Positions 1 through 7,391 of a stretch of DNA of 64,000 nucleotides are shown here, piece by piece. This stretch comes from VRUE01 sp963780815 (GTDB taxonomy: Bacteria; Actinomycetota; Thermoleophilia; Solirubrobacterales; 70-9), in contig CAWADG010000005.1 of NCBI GenBank assembly GCA_963780815.1, forward strand, positions 1 to 64,000. Direction: 5' to 3'. The notes beneath the pieces are model-generated. The model saw only the letters and a program-made list of their open reading frames with translations, was not told the DNA's origin and ran no database searches. Within the stretch, counting starts at the first letter, position 1; every line of letters begins with the position of its first letter. The translations under genes and the position numbers were made by a program.

Positions 1-674
1 TCGGTCCGCCTGGCACTGGAAAGACGACGTTTGCCAAGGGGATCGCCTCACGGCTCGGCTGGCCCTTTGTCGAGATCCAGCCCAGTGAGGTGGCCGAGGA
101 AGGAGCCGACCGTACCGCGACCCTGCTAGCCGCCGCTTTCGACCGCATCCGCGAGCTGAGCGCGGCCGTCGTGTTCGTCGACGAGGTCGAGGACTTGGCG
201 TCGAACCGTCACACGGACCGCCGGGTTAGTCCGAGCGTGACCAATGAGTTCCTGAAGCAGATACCCAGGCTCCGAGAGGCGCCGGAGCATCTGCTTGTCT
301 GCGCCACCAACTGGGTTGGCCGCCTCGACCCGGCCTTTCTGCGGCCGGGCCGGTTCGACTACGTGCTCCCGGTCGGCCCGCCGGACCCTGCCGCGAGGCA
401 GGCCATCTGGGGTCGGTACTGCGAGGAGATATCCGACCGCAGCATCGATCTGTCCGCGCTGGTGAAGGCAAGCGAGTACTTCACGCCCGCGGACATCGAG
501 TTTGCTGCCCGCAAGGCGGCGCAGGCCGCCTTTGAGCGCGAGCACTTCGGCGAGGGCAACTATCGCGCCACCACCGACGACTTCTTGGCGGCGATCACCC
601 AGACGCGACCTAGCCTGTCAAGAGAGCTTGTGGAGGGGTTCGAGGAAGAGACACAGCGCTTGGCGCGCTACTGA
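1..674 (+). CDS. AAA+ ATPase, C-terminal part (5' end outside window)
   Basis: The frame is open from the first bases, so the start lies to the left of the window. Reading from base 3 gives Walker A (GPPGTGKTT), then Walker B (VVFVDEVEDL), sensor 1 (CATNW) and an arginine-finger region (RPGRFDYVL), followed by the small helical lid domain. This order is that of classic AAA ATPases related to FtsH, Cdc48 and SpoVK, which use ATP hydrolysis to remodel or unfold proteins. No protease domain follows, so it is not FtsH itself. The gene ends just before an integration-scar-like stretch. Substrate and partner are unknown because the N-terminal domain is not visible. Confidence 0.85.
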   Translation, partial: GPPGTGKTTFAKGIASRLGWPFVEIQPSEVAEEGADRTATLLAAAFDRIRELSAAVVFVDEVEDLASNRHTDRRVSPSVTNEFLKQIPRLREAPEHLLVCATNWVGRLDPAFLRPGRFDYVLPVGPPDPAARQAIWGRYCEEISDRSIDLSALVKASEYFTPADIEFAARKAAQAAFEREHFGEGNYRATTDDFLAAITQTRPSLSRELVEGFEEETQRLARY

Positions 675-733
675 TCCGACTTGTGTCTCCAAGAGACGAA
701 GAGCGGTCCAGCGAGCCCTCAGGCAGCCATCTG

Positions 734-776
734 CTCGACGATCCGCGGGTGGTAGCGAGAGACGAATCGGGCCCCG
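734..776. repeat. 43-bp direct repeat, left copy
   Basis: This stretch recurs in the same orientation at 7349-7391 with one mismatch (base 740 against base 7355). Read on the minus strand, both copies encode the peptide GARFVSRYHPRIVE, but the downstream codons differ: here EQMAA then stop, in the other copy EKTTVVALDFPH then stop. It therefore looks like two copies of the conserved 3' end of the same minus-strand gene, whose body is missing at both sites. The pair brackets the scrambled 6.6-kb region. I do not recognise the parent protein. Confidence 0.75.
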
Positions 777-798
777 GATCTGCACCCGAGACCGCGGC

Positions 799-818
799 TT
801 GGTACCGCCTTGGTACCG
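799..818. repeat. Paired TTGGTACCG motifs (possible recombinase arm sites)
   Basis: TTGGTACCG occurs at 799-807 and again at 810-818, an 11-bp period close to one helical turn. A related pair lies at 1027-1048. Short direct repeats beside a tRNA fragment are typical of tyrosine-recombinase attachment regions, but no integrase gene is present in the window, so the role is inferred. Confidence 0.4.
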
Positions 819-908
819 GATGCATCGTCCGTTATGTCCGATCAGTCCAGATCGGGGGACAGGAGGGGACGCGGGGGACGCATAGGGACGCATCTGACAG
901 ACCTGTCC

Positions 909-955
909 GCCGGCTGGGGGCCGAGCGGTCGCCGGTTCAAATCCGGCCTCCCCGA
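909..955 (+). other. 3' half of a tRNA-Pro(GGG), probable attachment-site remnant
   Basis: An anticodon-type loop CTGGGGG (914-920, anticodon GGG) is followed by a 5-base variable loop, a perfect T-arm (stem GCCGG/CCGGC, loop TTCAAAT) and an acceptor strand CTCCCCG plus discriminator A at 955. No CCA is encoded. The anticodon stem has only three pairs, and no matching acceptor 5' strand (CGGGGAG) or D-arm is found upstream. It is therefore not a complete tRNA gene. Duplicated 3' tRNA halves are what site-specific integration or excision of islands leaves behind. The bases 675-1066 otherwise hold only GGTACC motifs, GGGACGC-like repeats and the left 43-bp repeat. Confidence 0.65.
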
Positions 956-1026
956 TTTCCCGGAAGCCCTCTTCCGAAGCGGGTTTCCACTCTGAGAGGA
1001 GCCGGCGCTGGACCTTCCCGTTGGTT

Positions 1027-1048
1027 GCGTGGTACCAGGCGTGGTACC
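1027..1048. repeat. Paired GCGTGGTACC motifs (possible recombinase arm sites)
   Basis: GCGTGGTACC occurs at 1027-1036 and 1039-1048, a 12-bp period. With the pair at 799-818 this makes four GGTACC hexamers within 250 bp on either side of the tRNA-Pro remnant, far above chance. They may be arm-type binding sites of a lost integrase or excisionase. Confidence 0.4.
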
Positions 1049-1066
1049 GACCACTACTGCGGTCGA

Positions 1067-1562
1067 ATGCTCTCGTCGTCGGCCGCCGACTCTCGATATA
1101 GCGTCTTCCCTTTGACGCCCGGGGGACTTCCAGCAGACGACGTGCTTAAGACGCTGTTGCGCCGCCGGACTGTTTTCAGCCCTTTGCGCTATCCAGGCGG
1201 CAAGCGGAGACTCGTTCCCTATATCGCCGCAGCATTGATTGCAAACGACTTGCGGCCCGGACTTCTCGTGGAGCCGTACGCGGGTGGCGCTAGCGCCTCG
1301 CTTGAGCTCCTGCACTGGAACCTCGTCGACCGAATCGGCATCAGCGATAGCGATCCGATGGTGGCGGCATTTTGGGAGACCATGTTTGAAGACGCCGACT
1401 GGCTATGTCAGAAGATCGAAACGATCCCTGTCGATCTCGAGAACTGGCGCCGCATCAAGCGCGGTCGCTACACGGCTCTCCGCTCACTTGCCATCGCGTG
1501 CCTGTTCCTGAACCGGACCTCGTTCAACGGATCCCTCAATAATCGCGCGGGACCGATCCTCT
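1067..1562 (+). pseudogene. D12-class adenine-specific DNA methyltransferase (Dam-like), 3'-truncated
   Basis: The frame contains family landmarks of D12/Dam N6-adenine methylases: FSPLRYPGGKRRLVPYI near the N-terminus, the SAM-binding motif VEPYAGGASASLEL, and the conserved segment LNRTSFNGSLNNRAGPI. The catalytic DPPY motif, which should lie further downstream, is absent because similarity stops at about 1560, ten bases before the stop codon of the converging hydrolase-glycosyltransferase gene. The frame then runs on meaninglessly to 1636. ATG 1067 and GTG 1142 are both possible starts. Without DPPY no activity is expected. The abrupt end suggests a deletion or rearrangement junction. Confidence 0.7.
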
Positions 1563-1572
1563 GGAGGGCTTC

Positions 1573-3756
1573 TCAGATCAGCTCGGCGATCGAAGCCCCA
1601 GCCCGGGCGGCGCCGTCGGTCTCCACCGGGCGGTAGTCGACCTCGCGGCCGATCTCCTCGGCGATCGCGGCCGCGATCTCCAAGGGTCCGTCGGCTTCGA
1701 AGTCCATTCTCCGCCCGGCGCCGTAGCGGTCGAGCCGATGGCAGACGTGGAAGTTCTGCTCGAAGTGGTGGCGGAGTGGGAAGTAGAGGAACGGCCGCCG
1801 GTTGGTGGTCAGCTCCATCGCCGTCGTCAGTCCACCCTGAACGATGGCGAGGTCGCAGGCAGCGAGATGGCGATACAGCTCGGGCACGAAGGTGCGCAGC
1901 TCGAGACCGTCGACCTCCGGCAGGGTGGCGGGATCGATACGCGGGCCGGTGACGATGACCATGCGGAGCTCTGGCACCAGCCGCCTTGCCGCGGGAAAAG
2001 CCTCGATCACCCGGCGCAGGAGATCGGCGCCGACGCCGGTGCCGCCGACGGTGACCATGCACACCCTCTCGCCCGGGCGGTAACCGAGCTCGTGGCGCAG
2101 AGCCTCACGGTCGGCGAACTCCGCCGGGTCGAAGCCGGTCACATAGCCGGGGAACTCGAAGTGCTGCTCGGTCCAGTCGCGGATCGCGGGCAGGTCGGAA
2201 CCGAAGCGCTCGGGCACGATGTCGTCGGGGTTGCCCACGAACAGCGCCTGGTCGCGAACCCGTCCGTGGCGGGCAATGTGCTCGATCATCTCTGCGTTGT
2301 AGTCGGAGGTGAGGTAGGCCTCGTGCGGACCGCCGTCCTCCATTGGCAGCCAGCCGACGAAGTCGGTAAGCCACACGTATGAGGCCCGCTTCAGCTCCGG
2401 GTTCTCGTGCAGGTAGTAGTCCACCTCCCAGGCCTCGTCACCGATCCAGAGGTCGTACTGCTCGCTCTCCGCCAACTCGTGGAAGACCATGAAGTTGGAG
2501 ACGAGGATCTCGTCCATCCGCCGCCAGGCCTGGAAGCAGTGCAGGTCGTGCTCGGCCGACTCCGACTCGAAGTGCCCGGACTCGTTGGCGAGGTGGGCGC
2601 TCGCAGGGTGGATTCGCTCACCCGCCGCCTCCAGGACCCTGGTCACCGGATTCTGGGCAAGCCAGTCGATCTCGAGGTCGGGGTGGAGCTTGCGCAACTC
2701 GTTGGCGATCGCGACATCGCGGCGCGCGTGACCGAGTCCAATCGGGGAGGAGATGAAGAGGGCGCGCTTGCGGCGGCTGGTCCCCCGGGTCCACGCCGGC
2801 GGGCGGGCAGCCGTCGCGCCAGCGGGCGGATGCGCCCGCTCGGCGAAGTCCCGCAGGAGCAGGTTGACCTTCACGGGGTCCCGGGCCTGGGGGCAATGGC
2901 CGGACCCCTCCATGGTCACCAGCGCGCCACCGGCGAGGTCGGCCAGCGCGGCGCCGGACGCAGGCGAGCAGACCCGGTCCTCGCTGCCGTGAATGACGAG
3001 CAGCGGGCAGCGGACCCGCGCCACCAGCTCGCGGATGGCGGCCTCGTCGGCAAGTTCTGGGCGGAGCGCTGTCGCGACGAGGGTCTCTGGGCTTGTCTCC
3101 AAACCCCAGCCGACGGCGTCCTCCCGCTGCTTGGTGGAGTGTGGCTCGTTGAAGACCTCGGAGAAGTAGAACCCCAGGAAGTCCTCGTAATGCTCGAGCC
3201 AGTAGTGGAGGTTGAACTTCTCCCAGCCACGGTGGGCGTCGAGCCGCTCGGCGAACCGTTGGGCAAATGGAGTTGGCACTGGGGGCAGCGGTACGACCGG
3301 CCCGATTAGCACGACGCCGGTGACGCGCTCCGGGTGGTCGGCCGCAAGCATCAGCGCCCGCTGGGCCCCCAGCGAGAGTCCGACGATCGCAGCCTGCTCG
3401 ATCGCCGTGGCATCCATCACCGCCAGCGCGTCGGCCGCAAACTCCTGCTCAGCGTAGGTCTCCGGCTCCGGCGGGCGGTCCGACCTCCCGTTGCCGCGCC
3501 CATCGAACGTGACGACGCGGAAGTGACGCGCGAGATAGGGGATCTGCGCCTTCCAGATGCGGGAGTGGACGATCGACCAGGGGGGAAGAAGCACGACCGT
3601 CGGCCCCGCCTCCCCGTAGACCTCGTAGAAGACCCGCACGCCATCGCGCTCCACGTATCCCTCCGTGTTCGGGTAGCGAGCGCGGGTCTGCTCCGGCAGC
3701 GCCGGCTTCGGGAGCGAGCCTGTCTCCTCGACAAGTGTCTCGGGCACGGCGCTCAC
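1573..3756 (-). CDS. Fused alpha/beta-hydrolase - GT-B glycosyltransferase
   Basis: A 727-aa two-domain protein. Residues about 30-305 are an alpha/beta-hydrolase: nucleophile elbow GLSLG (Ser128), acid in HGSEDR (Asp260) and GSGH (His287). After a proline-rich linker, residues about 330-725 form a GT-B glycosyltransferase of the MurG/UGT type, with the N-terminal loop SSPIGLGHARRD and the donor-site region QGGLTTAMELTTNRRP. I chose GTG at 3756 because it overlaps the stop of the upstream TetR gene (GTGA). It is the last gene of an operon with a TetR regulator and a methyltransferase, which suggests tailoring or detoxification of a small molecule. The fusion would couple ester or amide cleavage with glycosyl transfer; the substrate is unknown. 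Confidence 0.85.
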   Translation of the reverse strand: MSAVPETLVEETGSLPKPALPEQTRARYPNTEGYVERDGVRVFYEVYGEAGPTVVLLPPWSIVHSRIWKAQIPYLARHFRVVTFDGRGNGRSDRPPEPETYAEQEFAADALAVMDATAIEQAAIVGLSLGAQRALMLAADHPERVTGVVLIGPVVPLPPVPTPFAQRFAERLDAHRGWEKFNLHYWLEHYEDFLGFYFSEVFNEPHSTKQREDAVGWGLETSPETLVATALRPELADEAAIRELVARVRCPLLVIHGSEDRVCSPASGAALADLAGGALVTMEGSGHCPQARDPVKVNLLLRDFAERAHPPAGATAARPPAWTRGTSRRKRALFISSPIGLGHARRDVAIANELRKLHPDLEIDWLAQNPVTRVLEAAGERIHPASAHLANESGHFESESAEHDLHCFQAWRRMDEILVSNFMVFHELAESEQYDLWIGDEAWEVDYYLHENPELKRASYVWLTDFVGWLPMEDGGPHEAYLTSDYNAEMIEHIARHGRVRDQALFVGNPDDIVPERFGSDLPAIRDWTEQHFEFPGYVTGFDPAEFADREALRHELGYRPGERVCMVTVGGTGVGADLLRRVIEAFPAARRLVPELRMVIVTGPRIDPATLPEVDGLELRTFVPELYRHLAACDLAIVQGGLTTAMELTTNRRPFLYFPLRHHFEQNFHVCHRLDRYGAGRRMDFEADGPLEIAAAIAEEIGREVDYRPVETDGAARAGASIAELI

Positions 3757-4373
3757 CGCTTCGCCTCGCGCTCGAGGGAGGAGAGCCAGCCGTCGACCCA
3801 AGCCAGCAGTTCCCGGTGCCCCCGGTCGATTCCCGACAGCCGCTCCAGGAAGATCCCCTCGTTGAAAGTCATCGCAAGAGCGACCAGCGCCGTCACCGGG
3901 TACTGCCGCCGGTCGAGGCCGTACTCCTCGATCGCCCGTGAGAACGCCTCGGTGAGCACGGCGCGCCACTCATCGGCCACGTGCGCGATCCGATCCTGCA
4001 GCTCGGGGCGGCTCCAAGCCATCGCCTGCAGCTCGTACCAGACCTTGGGATAGCCGGCGCGAAGGTCCTCCTCCAGGTAGCCGATCGCCGTACGCCACTT
4101 CTCGAGGAAGGGCTCGTCCCGCGCATACATATCCCGCTGACGGGTGACGAGCCGCTCGGTGAAGCGCTCCAGAACCTGGACGAGAACCTCGTCCATGGAC
4201 CCGAAGTAGTAGTGGACGAGACCCTGGTTGAGGCCCGCCTCGGTCGCCAGCCTGCGCGTGGTGAGGCCCGCGTAGCCGACTTCGACCAGGAGCCGCTCGG
4301 CGGCGTCGAGAAAGGCCTCGATGTTGCGGGCGCGCGCATCCCCGACCTCCTTGGTGGCGGACCTCGTCGCCAC
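3753..4373 (-). CDS. TetR/AcrR-family transcriptional regulator
   Basis: A 206-aa protein of normal TetR length. Residues about 15-60 form the helix-turn-helix (AGLTTRRLATEAGLNQGLVHYYFGS), followed by an all-helical ligand-binding domain with a WYELQAMAWSRPELQDRI segment typical of the family. The start is GTG 4373, one base after the upstream methyltransferase stop, and its own stop overlaps the next start as GTGA. It sits in the middle of its operon, so it probably controls its own promoter through the palindromes at 5475-5508 upstream of the methyltransferase. Confidence 0.9.
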   Translation of the reverse strand: MATRSATKEVGDARARNIEAFLDAAERLLVEVGYAGLTTRRLATEAGLNQGLVHYYFGSMDEVLVQVLERFTERLVTRQRDMYARDEPFLEKWRTAIGYLEEDLRAGYPKVWYELQAMAWSRPELQDRIAHVADEWRAVLTEAFSRAIEEYGLDRRQYPVTALVALAMTFNEGIFLERLSGIDRGHRELLAWVDGWLSSLEREAKR

Positions 4374-4374
4374 C

Positions 4375-5448
4375 CTACGGCCGCGCCTCGAGCACCAGGT
4401 TGAACGGCGTCTCGGCCGCGCGGCGGAAGCGGGTGAAGCCCGCCTCGCGAGCCACCTCGCAGAGGCGCGCCTCGCCGGCCTGGGCCCCGAGGGCCAGCCC
4501 GACCTCCTGGTCGAGGGATCCCGGCGTGCAAATCATCGTTGAGGCGCAGTAGTAGACGCGGCCCACGGGGTTCAGATTGTCCTCCACTTGATCGCCGGCG
4601 CGCGGCTCGACGAGCATCACCGTCCCGTCGCCGTCGAGGGTCTCGCGCACGTGCCTCAGAGCGCCGACCGGATCCCCCATGTCGTGCAGGCAGTCGAAGA
4701 AGGCGACCAGGTCGTAGCCCGAGCCGGGGTAGTCCTTCGCGCCCGCGACCTCGAACTCCACGCGCGCGGCCGCACTCGACTCTCCGGCGGCCCGCCGTGC
4801 GGCGTCGATCGAGCCGTCGTGGTAGTCGAAGCCGGCGAACGTGGACTCGGGGTAGGCCTCGGCCATGATCAGCGTCGAGGCCCCGTGGCCGCAGCCGACG
4901 TCCGCCACCTTCGCCCCCGCCCGAAGCTTGGCCTCGACGCCGTCGAGCGCCGGAAGCCACGACGATACGAGGTTGCCGCGGTACCCGGGCCGGAAGAAGC
5001 GCTCGATCCCCTCGAACAGCTGGTGGTCGTGCTCGTGCCAGCCGAAGCCCTCGCCGCTGCGAAAGGCGTCCGCCAGCTTCGGCTCGTCGGCGATCACGGC
5101 GCTGGCCATTTCGAATCCACCGAGAAGGAAGAAGGGGCTCTGCTCGTCGGCGAGGGCAACAGCCTGCTCGGGCGGCAGCTCGTAGCTCTCCGCCTCCGGG
5201 TCGTAGACCACGTAGCCGCCGGCCGCCTGCGCCGCGAGCCACTCGCGAACGTAGCGCTCCGCCGTGTCGGTTCGCTCTGCGAGCTCCTCCGGGCTGAGCG
5301 GGCCGGCATCCGCCATCGCCCTATAGAGACCGAGCTTGTCGCCGATTCGGATCAATGCGGTGTTCAGCGTCGCGCCGAGGTCGCCCACCACGCTGCCGAT
5401 GAACCGCTCCAGCTTGCCTTCGTCGATGGTCGTCGCTGCACTGGACAT
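4375..5448 (-). CDS. SAM-dependent methyltransferase with winged-helix N-terminus
   Basis: A 357-aa protein. The N-terminal 100 residues look like the dimerising winged-helix domain of O-methyltransferase-type enzymes (LGLYRAMADAGPLSPEELAE and AERYVREWLAAQAA). The C-terminal part is a class I Rossmann methyltransferase with the SAM motif VADVGCGHG near residue 185 and a FDCLHDMGDP motif IV. ATG 5448 is preceded by AAGGAG six bases upstream. It is the first gene of the three-gene operon and lies directly behind the operator. It probably methylates a small molecule; the acceptor is not predictable from sequence. Confidence 0.85.
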   Translation of the reverse strand: MSSAATTIDEGKLERFIGSVVGDLGATLNTALIRIGDKLGLYRAMADAGPLSPEELAERTDTAERYVREWLAAQAAGGYVVYDPEAESYELPPEQAVALADEQSPFFLLGGFEMASAVIADEPKLADAFRSGEGFGWHEHDHQLFEGIERFFRPGYRGNLVSSWLPALDGVEAKLRAGAKVADVGCGHGASTLIMAEAYPESTFAGFDYHDGSIDAARRAAGESSAAARVEFEVAGAKDYPGSGYDLVAFFDCLHDMGDPVGALRHVRETLDGDGTVMLVEPRAGDQVEDNLNPVGRVYYCASTMICTPGSLDQEVGLALGAQAGEARLCEVAREAGFTRFRRAAETPFNLVLEARP

Positions 5449-5474
5449 GCCGCGCTCCTTCCGTGTTGAGCGTA

Positions 5475-5508
5475 CGCCTTAGGTAATTGCCTTAGGCGTT
5501 AGACTAAC
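5475..5508. promoter_or_regulatory. Palindromic operator for the methyltransferase-TetR operon
   Basis: Two adjacent symmetric elements lie 27 to 60 bases upstream of the methyltransferase ATG. The first is an imperfect 24-bp palindrome (5475-5498) that also contains the direct repeat GCCTTAGG-TAATT-GCCTTAGG. The second is GTTAG-A-CTAAC (5498-5508). Position and symmetry fit a TetR dimer pair autoregulating the operon. Confidence 0.55.
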
Positions 5509-5690
5509 ACATCACCCACGTCCTGGTCCCCAGGGATGATCACGTCCTCCAAGTCAGGGACGATCACGACATCGGCCGAGAAACCTTTGGCGCCGTGGAG
5601 AGTCATCAGCTTTACCGGCTCCAGCTCGGCGTCGCTAGAGACCTGTGATTCGTCTCGATACTCGTGGAGCACCGCCAGCAGCTCGGGCAG
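5499..5690 (-). pseudogene. UvrD/PcrA-type helicase fragment
   Basis: The minus-strand frame contains a helicase superfamily 1 motif V-like segment (VKLMTLHGAKGFSADVVIVPDLED), which in UvrD, Rep and PcrA couples DNA binding to ATP hydrolysis. Only about 65 residues are present: no Walker A, Walker B or motif VI. It is cut at about 5690, where an unrelated plus-strand cyclase fragment begins, and at its 3' end it runs into the TetR operator. A remnant, not a working gene. Confidence 0.6.
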
Positions 5691-5885
5691 CGACATCTTC
5701 GGCCCGGGCGTGAACTTCGCCTCGCGGATGGAGTCGCTGCCGAGCCGATGGAGATCGCGGTCACCGAGCAGACAGACGAGCTAATCTGCGACGAGTTCAT
5801 CTGCTCGGAGCGTGGGGTCGAGGAGGTCAAGGGATTTGGCGAGCAGCGTGTCTTCTCCCTCGACGGCGAGCTCGAGTCGCGCTGA
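5690..5885 (+). pseudogene. Class III adenylate/guanylate cyclase C-terminal fragment, frameshifted
   Basis: One frame reads SDIFGPGVNFASRMESL, the late catalytic-core segment of class III cyclases (compare GDxFGxxVNxAARL). The neighbouring frame continues AEPMEIAVTEQTDEL and then EEVKGFGEQRVFSLDGE before stop 5883-5885, which is the normal C-terminal end of the family. The switch needs one missing base near 5735. The N-terminal catalytic half with the metal-binding aspartates is absent. The fragment starts exactly where the helicase fragment on the other strand stops. Confidence 0.6.
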
Positions 5886-7008
5886 TCCGGCCCCGACCCT
5901 CTTCGTCTGCCTGTTCGCCGTCCAGGCGAGCATCATCGCGCTCTCACCGGTGCTGGCCGAGGTGGCGGCCGACTTCAACGTCTCCACAGCAGCGGCCGGC
6001 CAGCTCCGGACCGCCTCCGGCCTCGTCGCCGGCCTCGTCGCGCTCGGCATGGGCAGGTTGTCCGCGCGGCTGGGCCTGCGCGAGCTGTTGCTGACCGGCC
6101 TCGGGATCCTCGGCTTCGCCTCCCTGCTCAGCGCCGCCGCACCGAGCTTCGCCGTGCTCGCGGTCGCCCAGGTCGCGCTCGGGGCTGGGCTTGCGATCGT
6201 CCTCTCGGCGGGCCTTGCAGCGGCGGCGGACTGGGCCGTCCCGGCGCAGCGGGCCCGGGTCCTCTCCTGGGCGCTGCTCGGCCAGCCGTCGGCCTGGATC
6301 GTCGGGATGCCTGTGATCGGCGTGCTCGGAGTCGTGAGCTGGCGCTGGGGATGGGTGGCGGTCCCGTTCCTGGCGAGCGTCCTCGCCGCGGCGATGGTCC
6401 TGTCGCAGCCGACCGACGACGTGCGCGAGCCGCGGGCGCGGACGTGGCGCCTTCTCTCCAACGACGCCGACGTCGCCGGCTGGGCCCTCGGCGAGCTGTT
6501 CGCCTGGGCCGCCTGGGCCGGGGCCCTCGTCTATGCGGGCGCGCTCTTCGTCGAGACCTACGGGGTGGGAACCGGGACCGCAGGGGTCCTGCTCGGCGCT
6601 GCCGCGGTCGCCTACCTTCCCGGCAACCTCCTGGGGCGCCGGATGATCGGCGCCCATGCTCGCCTGCTTGCCGCGTCGGTGCCCCCGATCGCGGCTCTGC
6701 TGGTCGCCGTCTTCGGCGCCCTGCGGCCGTCGCTCGCCTTCAGCGCCGCGACGTTCGCCCTGCTCGCGTTCGTGGTCGCGGCGCGCACAATCGCTGGCAG
6801 CGCCCTCGGGCTGGAGGTCTGCGAGCAGCGCCGCACGTTCGCGATGCGGGTCAGGACCGCGGCCACCCAGTTCGGCTACCTGCTGGGCTCCGCCCTGGGC
6901 GGCGCGGCGCTTGCCGCCGGCGGCTACACCGCCCTCGGCTTCGCCTTCGCGGCGATGTTCACGTTGGCGGCGGTGCCGCACGTGCTGGTGCTCCTGCGGC
7001 GGGCCTGA
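5812..7008 (+). CDS. MFS transporter, 12-TM, probably lacking its native start
   Basis: From about 5884 the frame encodes a full major facilitator: hydrophobic helices throughout, the start-of-family sequence TLFVCLFAVQASIIALSPVLAEVAADF, and a cytoplasmic-loop-like GMGRLSARLGLR. It resembles the AraJ/PucB-type drug or sugar efflux subgroup. The only upstream in-frame start is GTG 5812, which lies inside the out-of-frame cyclase fragment. The first 24 residues (rich in S and R) are therefore probably not native, and the real start codon seems lost at the junction. If GTG 5812 works, a functional exporter is still possible. Confidence 0.7.
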   Translation: MGSRRSRDLASSVSSPSTASSSRADPAPTLFVCLFAVQASIIALSPVLAEVAADFNVSTAAAGQLRTASGLVAGLVALGMGRLSARLGLRELLLTGLGILGFASLLSAAAPSFAVLAVAQVALGAGLAIVLSAGLAAAADWAVPAQRARVLSWALLGQPSAWIVGMPVIGVLGVVSWRWGWVAVPFLASVLAAAMVLSQPTDDVREPRARTWRLLSNDADVAGWALGELFAWAAWAGALVYAGALFVETYGVGTGTAGVLLGAAAVAYLPGNLLGRRMIGAHARLLAASVPPIAALLVAVFGALRPSLAFSAATFALLAFVVAARTIAGSALGLEVCEQRRTFAMRVRTAATQFGYLLGSALGGAALAAGGYTALGFAFAAMFTLAAVPHVLVLLRRA

Positions 7009-7088
7009 GCGCCGAGGCCGCCGGTTCGGCCCCGTGCCGCCCTGCGGCGGCTACGGCCTCCCGGCCTTGAGCATCGTGTATCCCGCCC

Positions 7089-7298
7089 GCCGCGGTTGAA
7101 GCCGAGCAGGTCGCCCTGCGGGGTCTTCATCGTGCGCCTCGGGATCCTTGGCCTCCAGACGACGGAGTTCCAGCTATCAGCGCAAGTGGTCGGGTCGCGT
7201 GTCTCCTGCAACAACGCGACGTCGGTGACATCGGCGCGGTCATTCAGGTAGTCCCAAGCGCGCGTTTGCTCGTTCATGTTCCAGACGAGGATGCGCAT
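7089..7298 (-). pseudogene. Endonuclease/exonuclease/phosphatase-family N-terminal fragment
   Basis: The first 70 residues from ATG 7298 (MRILVWNMNEQTRAWDYL and DVALLQETRD) match the start of the EEP (DNase I-like) fold, including the metal-binding Asn of WNM and Glu of LQE. Similarity ends at about 7088 and the frame continues into sequence antisense to the MFS 3' end. The catalytic His and Asp of the second half are missing. Upstream on the same strand, 14 bases away, ends the reading frame encoded by the right 43-bp repeat, suggesting a former two-gene operon. Confidence 0.65.
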
Positions 7299-7348
7299 CC
7301 GTGCCCGGGAATCTAGTGGGGGAAGTCCAAGGCGACGACAGTCGTCTT

Positions 7349-7391
7349 CTCGACAATCCGCGGGTGGTAGCGAGAGACGAATCGGGCCCCG
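7349..7391. repeat. 43-bp direct repeat, right copy
   Basis: Matches 734-776 at 42 of 43 positions in the same orientation. On the minus strand it encodes GARFVSRYHPRIVE followed by KTTVVALDFPH and a stop just upstream of the EEP fragment. It partly overlaps the inverted repeat at 7364-7409. Confidence 0.75.

Noticed and set aside
895..955. Complete tRNA gene
   Set aside because: No acceptor 5' strand or D-arm matches, and the anticodon stem has mismatches; only a 3' half is supported.
842..1315. Minus-strand frame containing RPDLNRRPLGPQP
   Set aside because: This peptide is the well-known antisense translation of a tRNA-Pro T-arm and anticodon arm, not a protein.
683..1636. A 317-aa methylase
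   Set aside because: The first 128 residues overlay the repeat and tRNA remnant without similarity, and the last 25 lie beyond the break; only the middle is methylase.
1738..3309. Long plus-strand frames opposite the hydrolase-glycosyltransferase
   Set aside because: Antisense shadows with the codon bias of the real gene on the other strand.
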